DNA from: Thaumarchaeota archaeon UBA223 | Lineage (GTDB): Archaea > Thermoproteota > Nitrososphaeria > Nitrososphaerales > UBA57 | Length of the DNA stretch: 37,587 nucleotides | Assembly: GCA_002495905.1 (NCBI GenBank) | Contig: DAHJ01000004.1 | Coordinates: forward strand, 1 to 37,587 | Reading direction: 5' to 3' | Shown: positions 31,894 through 37,587 of the stretch, one piece after another | Layout: each line of letters starts with the position of its first letter | Numbering within the stretch: position 1 is the first letter of the stretch | Notes under the pieces: generated by a model | Seen by the model: only the letters and a program-made list of their open reading frames with translations | Database searches by the model: none | Told to the model about the DNA's origin: nothing | Translations under genes and position numbers: made by a program

Positions 31894-33415
31894 AGAAAAT
31901 ATCGTTGTTCTTGACTTTGGCGGACAATATTCTCATCTTATTACTCGCCGTATACGAGAGTTATCCGTTTATGCTGAATTACTTCCTTTTGACACTCCTG
32001 CTAGTGAGATTGAATCTATGAATCCTTCTGGAATAATTCTTACAGGCGGTCCAAATAGTGTATATGATAAAAATTCACCTAAACCTGATCCAAAAATATT
32101 TGATTTAAAAATTCCTATTCTTGGTATTTGTTATGGCCTACAAATTATTGTTAATGAAATGGGCGGATCGATTACAAGAACCAATAAACGTGAATATGGA
32201 AAAGCAACATTATCTATTTCTTCCAATCAAAAGTTATTTCATGGAATTAATTCTAAAACAGAAGTTTGGATGAGTCATGGAGATGCCACTGAAACTCTTC
32301 CCGATAATTTTGTTTCTATTGCCACTACTGATAATTCTCCATATGCTGCGATTAATCTAAAAGATCTATTTGGTGTTCAATTTCATCCTGAGGTTACTCA
32401 TACTGCTGACGGCACAAAAATTTTACGTAATTTTCTTTATGAAATATGTAAATGTAAAGGTCTATGGACTATGGATTCTTTTGTTGATAAAACTGTTGCT
32501 AACATTAAATCACAAGTAGGCGATGATTCTGTATTATGCGCTCTAAGTGGCGGAGTTGATTCATCTACTGTTGCATTGTTATTGCATAAAGCTATAGGAG
32601 ATAAATTAACTTGCGTGTTTGTTGATCATGGTTTGTTACGTAAAAATGAGGCTAAAAACGTACTTGACATATTTAAAAAATTAAATATAAAAATTATTTT
32701 TTACAATGAATCTGATAGATTTCTTAATTTGCTTGATGATGTCACTGATCCTGAAATACGTCGTAAGCTTATTGGTCAAGAATTTATCAAAGTCTTTGAA
32801 GAAATTAGTAAACAAAATGGTTCCTTTAAATGGCTTGCTCAAGGAACTCTGTATCCTGACGTAATTGAGAGTGCATCTACTAAAGGCCCCGCAGTTACTA
32901 TAAAAACCCATCATAATGTAGGAGGTCTTCCTGAAAATCTTAAATTTAGTTTGATAGAACCTTTTAGAGAATTATATAAAGACGAAGTACGAAATGTTGC
33001 TAGAATTATTGATCTGCCTAAAGAGATTCTTGCAAGACATCCATTTCCAGGTCCTGGACTTGCAGTTCGAATTATTGGCAATTTCAATAATGAAAAGCTC
33101 TCTATTTGTAGAGAATCTAGTAATATTGTTGAGGAAGAATTAAAAAAATCTAATCTATATGATGATGTTTGGCAAGCATTTGCTATGGTTGGAGATGATA
33201 AGGCTGTAGGAGTTTTAGGTGATGGTCGTAAAATGGGATATATTGTGACTGTGAGAATTGTTGAATCCACCGACGCAATGACTGCTGATTGGGTTAAGAT
33301 TCCTTATGATGTTCTTGATAACATAAGCAGCAGAATTACAAATGAAGTTGATAATGTAAGTTGGGTAACTTATGCAATCTCAAGTAAACCTCCATCTACA
33401 ATTGAACCTCAATAA
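31883..33415 (+). CDS. guaA: GMP synthase (glutamine-hydrolysing), single chain
   Basis: This protein of about 510 residues converts XMP to GMP with ATP and Gln. The glutaminase domain has nucleophile Cys in GICYGLQ and His/Glu in FHPEVTHT. The ATP-pyrophosphatase domain has the PP-loop ALSGGVDSSTVA, and the dimerisation domain includes HPFPGPGLAVRIIG and ends SKPPSTIEPQ. Length is normal for the fused form; many Euryarchaeota have the two domains as separate genes. Two ATG codons (31883 and 31886) are equally possible; upstream frame sequence is covered by the small gene and is not conserved-looking. The stop is 3 bases from the convergent gatE stop. Confidence 0.95.
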   Translation: MMNKENIVVLDFGGQYSHLITRRIRELSVYAELLPFDTPASEIESMNPSGIILTGGPNSVYDKNSPKPDPKIFDLKIPILGICYGLQIIVNEMGGSITRTNKREYGKATLSISSNQKLFHGINSKTEVWMSHGDATETLPDNFVSIATTDNSPYAAINLKDLFGVQFHPEVTHTADGTKILRNFLYEICKCKGLWTMDSFVDKTVANIKSQVGDDSVLCALSGGVDSSTVALLLHKAIGDKLTCVFVDHGLLRKNEAKNVLDIFKKLNIKIIFYNESDRFLNLLDDVTDPEIRRKLIGQEFIKVFEEISKQNGSFKWLAQGTLYPDVIESASTKGPAVTIKTHHNVGGLPENLKFSLIEPFRELYKDEVRNVARIIDLPKEILARHPFPGPGLAVRIIGNFNNEKLSICRESSNIVEEELKKSNLYDDVWQAFAMVGDDKAVGVLGDGRKMGYIVTVRIVESTDAMTADWVKIPYDVLDNISSRITNEVDNVSWVTYAISSKPPSTIEPQ

Positions 33416-33418
33416 AAA

Positions 33419-35293
33419 CTAATTCTTTAGTAATTCACGTATTTTTTCACTTACTATCTTACCATCAACTTTTCCTCTTAATTCCTTCATTGCTTCTCCC
33501 ATTAAAATACTAAATGACTCTTGACCTCTTTCTGCAACAATATCTTTCTTAAGAATAATGATTTCTTTTATAATTCTTTCAATATCATGTTCACTTAATT
33601 TATCTTCTTTCATTTGTATGATTATCTCATCTAATCTTAATTCATTATTACAAATATCTTGAATAATCTTTTCAAATGATTCTTTTGCAATTACTCCATT
33701 CTGTATCTCTACAAATATCATTTCTAAATCCTTATCATTAATTTTAGAAATATCAATATTATTTCTACTAAGATTAATTAATGTTTCAGTTAATTGCGCA
33801 GCTATAAAATTTGGCGGTAGTTCTATTTCTTTAACTAATTTTTCGAATAATGTTTTATATTTTGAATCAAATATCTGAATTGAAAGTTTGTCATTTAATC
33901 CAATTTGTTTATAATTATCTAATTGCTTTTCATAAGATTCTGGAAGTGAATTCTTTATCTCACTTCTCTTTTTATCAGTTATTCTTACTGGAATTATGTC
34001 TGTTTCGGGATACATTCTTGCAGATCCTGGTCTAGGTCTCATAAAATTTGTCATTCCTTCTTCGGTTGGCATACGAGTTTCTGCAGGTATTCCAATTAAA
34101 CACTGAATTAGTCTGTTTTCTATACTTTTTACAGCAATATCCATGTTGTCCTTGTTTCCTGTTAAAAGTATGAATGCATCATTTTGTTGATTTTCTAATA
34201 TTGTATTGATCTCATTACATTCATCTTTTATAATTCCATAATTTGGTAATTCATCAGAATGAAATATTCCTCCATAACCGAAAAATTTCACTAATGATGA
34301 AATATCCCTACCTAATCTAGTTCCTTCTTGTTTTTCTTGTCCAATTAATCGATTAAATTTAGACGCCTTTATAGCCATTATTTTTCCATTATTTTTTAAT
34401 ATTTTTTTTATTAATTTTGACTCAGTATTTTTAAAAATATTAGATACATCAACAGATTTTTTTTTGAAATTATCTAAATTTAATCCTCTTTTAAATAATT
34501 CATTCTTAATTTCTATTAGATTTTGCTGTCTATTATTCTCAAATTCTATTATGTTTGAAAGCATATCTAATTGCTGAACTCCCTTTACTTCAATAATATT
34601 TCTTCCATCAATTGATATGTTTACATCTTGTCTTATAGTGCCAATTCCTCTTGCTACTTTTCCTGTCGTTCGCATCAATCTTCCTAATGTTAATGCAATT
34701 TTTTCTGTTTCTTCTTTTTTAAATTTCATTGGCGCTAATGTTATTTCTATTAAGGGAACTGACAATCTATCTAAGGAATACGTTGACTCATCTTGATTTT
34801 TTTCAATTATTCTTGATGCATCTTCTTCTAAACTAATTGAAAGTACTGGTATTGAAATATTCTCTACCTTTAGTTCTCCTCCTGTTGCAATAATAACCGT
34901 TCTTTGAAATCCTGTTGTGTTTGAACCATCTATTACTAGCTTTCTCATAACGTGTATTTCGTCCACTGGTTCAGAATTTAATAGATATGATATGGTTAAT
35001 GCAATATCTAATGCTTCTTTGCTAATTTCATGTGGAGGCTCTTCATCTGCTTCTACTAGACAACTTGTATTGGTATTCGCTATATACTTCATTTTTTTAG
35101 CTTTTCTCGATTCAAATAACGCCGCATGATCTGTTTTTCCTAATTCACTTTGAGTTGGTCGAAGAATTCTATTAAAATATATTTCATCATCTCCTTCATT
35201 AAATCCATTACATCTACAGAATAATTTTGTCGAACTTGCTAATTGTTGATGTATTTCCAAACCTACTTTTAATTCATAATTATTATCACTCAT
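33419..35293 (-). CDS. gatE: Glu-tRNA(Gln) amidotransferase subunit E
   Basis: This 624-residue protein is the archaea-specific GatE, which activates and amidates Glu-tRNA-Gln. It begins NYELKVGLEIHQQL with CRCNG, has DGSNTTGFQRTVIIATGGEL and GIGTIRQDVNISI, a GAD-like insertion, RPRPGSARMYPETDI, and a helical/YqeY-like tail (SFSILMGEAMKELRGKVDG). Length fits the family. ATG 35293 is 3 bases after the gatD stop, so gatD-gatE are one operon. The organism thus has both GatDE for Gln-tRNA and GatCAB for Asn-tRNA. The gene is very AT-rich in codon choice. Confidence 0.96.
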   Translation of the reverse strand: MSDNNYELKVGLEIHQQLASSTKLFCRCNGFNEGDDEIYFNRILRPTQSELGKTDHAALFESRKAKKMKYIANTNTSCLVEADEEPPHEISKEALDIALTISYLLNSEPVDEIHVMRKLVIDGSNTTGFQRTVIIATGGELKVENISIPVLSISLEEDASRIIEKNQDESTYSLDRLSVPLIEITLAPMKFKKEETEKIALTLGRLMRTTGKVARGIGTIRQDVNISIDGRNIIEVKGVQQLDMLSNIIEFENNRQQNLIEIKNELFKRGLNLDNFKKKSVDVSNIFKNTESKLIKKILKNNGKIMAIKASKFNRLIGQEKQEGTRLGRDISSLVKFFGYGGIFHSDELPNYGIIKDECNEINTILENQQNDAFILLTGNKDNMDIAVKSIENRLIQCLIGIPAETRMPTEEGMTNFMRPRPGSARMYPETDIIPVRITDKKRSEIKNSLPESYEKQLDNYKQIGLNDKLSIQIFDSKYKTLFEKLVKEIELPPNFIAAQLTETLINLSRNNIDISKINDKDLEMIFVEIQNGVIAKESFEKIIQDICNNELRLDEIIIQMKEDKLSEHDIERIIKEIIILKKDIVAERGQESFSILMGEAMKELRGKVDGKIVSEKIRELLKN

Positions 35294-35296
35294 TAA

Positions 35297-36613
35297 TTAT
35301 CTACCCAAAATAGACCTTTCAGTAAATTCACCTGCTATGTCATCGGTCATTATTTTTTGTATTTCTTCATTCTTGTAATTTCCATATGCCCACATTAGTT
35401 TTACTAATGCAGTTTCAGGCAACATATCTTCTAATGGTATTACTCCTAGATCTAGTAAATCTCTTCCTGCAGAATATACTGTCATCTTAATTCTTCCATT
35501 CAAACATTGAGATGTCATTCCTACAAAAATTCCTTTATCGATTGCTTTTTTAATTGAATTATTACATTTTGAATTAACATGTCCTAGTCCTGTACCTTCT
35601 AAGATTATTCCTTTTACATTCGATTCAATTAATCCCTCTATAATTTTCGGATTGAATCCTGGATGAAATTTTAATAAAGATACATTATCATCAAAATTTA
35701 TTTTTGGTTCAAATTTATTTTTCTTAATAGATAATTGATTATTTATACTAACATTTCCTTGATTTACTATTGCAATTGGTTCAATTCCAATTGATTGAAA
35801 TGCATCTCTTCTAGAAGTGTGATTCTTTCTTACTCTCGTTCCAGAATGAATAGATACTTCATTATCTTCAATACTGGAATGCATTGCTAAGTAAACTCCA
35901 TTTAATTTTCTTTCTGATGCAACAATTACGGAAGAAATCATGTTTAATGAAGCATCTGACGATGGCCTATCTGTTGATCTTTGTGCTCCTGTTAATATTA
36001 TTGGTATTGGAGAATTTACCAATGCAAAACTAAGAGCTGCTGATGTATATGCCATAGTATCTGTACCATGACCTATTACTATTCCTTGATTTCCGTCATT
36101 AATTTTCTTAACTACTTGTTCAGCTATATTTTTCCAATCTTCTGGATTCATTTGTTCGCTTGCAATATTCGATATTAATTCTGTATTTATATTTGCATAT
36201 TCTGATAATTCGGGTATAATTGAATACAATTCTTCTGCAGAAAATGCTGGATTTACTGCACCCGTTTTATAATCTATCCTTGAAGCTATCGTTCCCCCTG
36301 TTCCTAATATTGATATTTTTGGTAATGATTCCTTCACATTAGGTTTTGATGGAGGAATAAATTTTGGTTCTTCTCCACTATTGATCTTGTTTATACTTAG
36401 TATTTTGTTTGAATCTATTCCGATATTATAGCCATTTGACATCTTGATTACGATAAAGTCTTCATTAGAATATTCATATCTTGGTAGTATATTCCCTGAG
36501 TATTCTGAGGTTTTTGTAATAATTTTTATAAAATCTCCAATCTGAATTCCTGCATTATTCAACATCTTTAATGGTTTATTCTTATAACCGCTTAATTCTG
36601 ACAATTCTCTCAA
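35297..36613 (-). CDS. gatD: Glu-tRNA(Gln) amidotransferase subunit D
   Basis: This 438-residue protein is the asparaginase-like glutaminase partner of GatE. An N-terminal small domain (AGIQIGDFIKI, VIKMSNGYNIGID) precedes the type I asparaginase core: GTGGTIAS at 104-111 with catalytic Thr105/Thr108, GHGTDTM at 181-187, and ILTGAQRSTDRPSSDA with the catalytic Lys-dyad region later. It releases ammonia from Gln for GatE. The start is a TTG at 36613, with an AT-rich box on this strand (36632-36640) about 23 bases upstream. It lies 40 bases after the HtrA-like gene on the same strand. Confidence 0.95.
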   Translation of the reverse strand: MRELSELSGYKNKPLKMLNNAGIQIGDFIKIITKTSEYSGNILPRYEYSNEDFIVIKMSNGYNIGIDSNKILSINKINSGEEPKFIPPSKPNVKESLPKISILGTGGTIASRIDYKTGAVNPAFSAEELYSIIPELSEYANINTELISNIASEQMNPEDWKNIAEQVVKKINDGNQGIVIGHGTDTMAYTSAALSFALVNSPIPIILTGAQRSTDRPSSDASLNMISSVIVASERKLNGVYLAMHSSIEDNEVSIHSGTRVRKNHTSRRDAFQSIGIEPIAIVNQGNVSINNQLSIKKNKFEPKINFDDNVSLLKFHPGFNPKIIEGLIESNVKGIILEGTGLGHVNSKCNNSIKKAIDKGIFVGMTSQCLNGRIKMTVYSAGRDLLDLGVIPLEDMLPETALVKLMWAYGNYKNEEIQKIMTDDIAGEFTERSILGR

Positions 36614-36653
36614 TAAACTAAATGCGTTATCAAAATAAAACTATTCTTATGAT

Positions 36654-37587
36654 TTAAGGTCTTACACCTAATGTTAGGTCTATATTTATAATCTCTCCAT
36701 TTCGAAATATTTCAATTTCAATTTGCTCATTTGGGCTGAAAAAATGATGTAAAATATACGATATGTCGTGTTGTGCTCTTAATGAATATCCTCCCATTGA
36801 TAATATTATGTCGCCATTCATTAATCCATAATTTTCTGCAGATGTGCCTGGTCTTACATCTTGTATAATTACTCCTGAAGTTATTCCTTCGGGCAATCCT
36901 CGATCTTTAATTTGTATTGGATCTAAAAATGTTGCACTAATTCCAATGAATGGATGCTCATGAAATCCATTTTTAATTAAATTAGGTATGACTATTTTTG
37001 CAATACTTGATGGTATTGCAAATCCTAGTGCTTCGAATTCGCCTCCTCTATAACCCATTGAATTTATACCGACAACTTTTCCCTCAGAATTTATTAATGG
37101 ACCTCCTGAATTTCCAGGATTTATTGGCGCATCAGTTTGAATCATTGGTAATATACTTAGTCCAGTTCTATTTGCTTGACTTATTACTCCTGCTGTAATT
37201 GATCCAACGAATCCTGCTGGACTTCCAATTGGAAATACTTGTTCGCCAATGTTGATTCTACTTTCTAATTCTAGTTTATTGACTGAATTTGGTAATTCAG
37301 TTCTAATTACTGCTAAATCTCCTTGACTATCCTTACCAATTACTTCTCCTTCACTCATACTTCCGTCAAAATATACAATAACAAAATCACTTCCACTCTC
37401 TATGACGTGATTATTTGTTACAATATGTCCTTTTAAATCATAAATAAATCCAGAACCTACTGCAACTTGTTTATCTTCTTGATAGACTTTAATGAATACG
37501 ACTCCTGATTTACTGTCTTCGTATACTTTTTGTGCATAATAACTAGAAGGCATTCCTTTTTGACCTTCAGGTCCTTGCATTCCTATT
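36654..37587 (-). CDS. HtrA/DegP-type serine protease with PDZ domain (5' end outside window)
   Basis: The visible 310 or so residues hold a trypsin-like protease domain with the catalytic triad His58 (TNNHVIE), Asp88 (GDLAVI) and Ser158 (GNSGGPL), numbering from the internal Met at 37580. A C-terminal PDZ domain follows (GVIIQDVRPGTSAENYGLMN, GDIILSMGG). HtrA proteins degrade or refold damaged exported proteins. The frame stays open through the window edge, and no signal peptide is visible, so the true start is upstream. Before the protease are four consecutive Gly-X-Y triplets (GMQ-GPE-GQK-GMP), unusual for HtrA. Only 40 bases separate its stop from gatD. Confidence 0.88.
   Translation of the reverse strand, partial: IGMQGPEGQKGMPSSYYAQKVYEDSKSGVVFIKVYQEDKQVAVGSGFIYDLKGHIVTNNHVIESGSDFVIVYFDGSMSEGEVIGKDSQGDLAVIRTELPNSVNKLELESRINIGEQVFPIGSPAGFVGSITAGVISQANRTGLSILPMIQTDAPINPGNSGGPLINSEGKVVGINSMGYRGGEFEALGFAIPSSIAKIVIPNLIKNGFHEHPFIGISATFLDPIQIKDRGLPEGITSGVIIQDVRPGTSAENYGLMNGDIILSMGGYSLRAQHDISYILHHFFSPNEQIEIEIFRNGEIINIDLTLGVRP

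Overview
This window looks like a piece of an AT-rich archaeal chromosome. Archaeal hallmarks are TATA-binding protein, nascent-polypeptide-associated complex (NAC), Trm56, A-type ATP synthase subunits, GatDE next to an archaeal-type AspRS-GatCAB cluster, a DUF1512-type protein and a split methionyl-tRNA synthetase. The gene set and the dense, often leaderless gene starts fit Thaumarchaeota (Nitrososphaeria). Three secreted, membrane-anchored PQQ-dependent dehydrogenases together with no ammonia-oxidation gene in view suggest a heterotrophic marine thaumarchaeal lineage. That assignment is an inference. No tRNA, rRNA, CRISPR array, IS element or gene-free stretch over 300 bases was seen.

Layout. 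(1) 1-5201, plus strand: a tightly overlapping operon with the tail of one MoxR-like AAA ATPase, a second complete MoxR, a DUF58 protein, a polytopic membrane protein and a large secreted, C-terminally anchored protein. (2) 5202-12118: a MetRS beta-like tRNA-binding protein and the MetRS catalytic chain, both minus strand, flank two plus-strand PQQ dehydrogenases. These two enzymes carry long Val/Glu-rich stalks before a C-terminal membrane anchor, and each gene ends in a strong hairpin plus U-tract. (3) 12200-13983: a GT2 glycosyltransferase and an MDR-family oxidoreductase. (4) 14013-18574: aspS-gatC-gatA-gatB, the indirect Asn/Gln-tRNA pathway, followed by a tiny two-helix membrane protein. 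(5) 18575-22380: a DUF1512-type protein, divergent TBP, and a third PQQ-dehydrogenase-like protein lacking the catalytic Asp. (6) 22442-26030: A-type ATPase subunits I, H-like and C. (7) 26036-27430: NAC, a PUA protein and Trm56. (8) 27418-31511: two isocitrate/isopropylmalate-type dehydrogenases with opposite coenzyme signatures around a succinate dehydrogenase/fumarate reductase-type flavoprotein. (9) 31567-36613: a small coiled-coil/possible zinc protein, GMP synthase, and the gatD-gatE operon. (10) 36654-37587: an HtrA-type protease entering from the right edge behind Gly-X-Y triplets.

Together these genes cover Asn/Gln/Met tRNA charging, transcription initiation, proton-driven ATP synthesis, TCA-like oxidation and exported PQQ enzymes. 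The most noteworthy signals are the two stalked PQQ dehydrogenases (stalk, codon use, tetraloop hairpins, insertion-like position in the metS-metS-beta interval), the presumably inactive third paralogue, the tandem MoxR operon and the collagen-like HtrA N-terminus. Many starts are TTG or GTG with a TATA-like element 23-30 nt upstream, pointing to leaderless mRNAs; genes inside operons more often show Shine-Dalgarno motifs.
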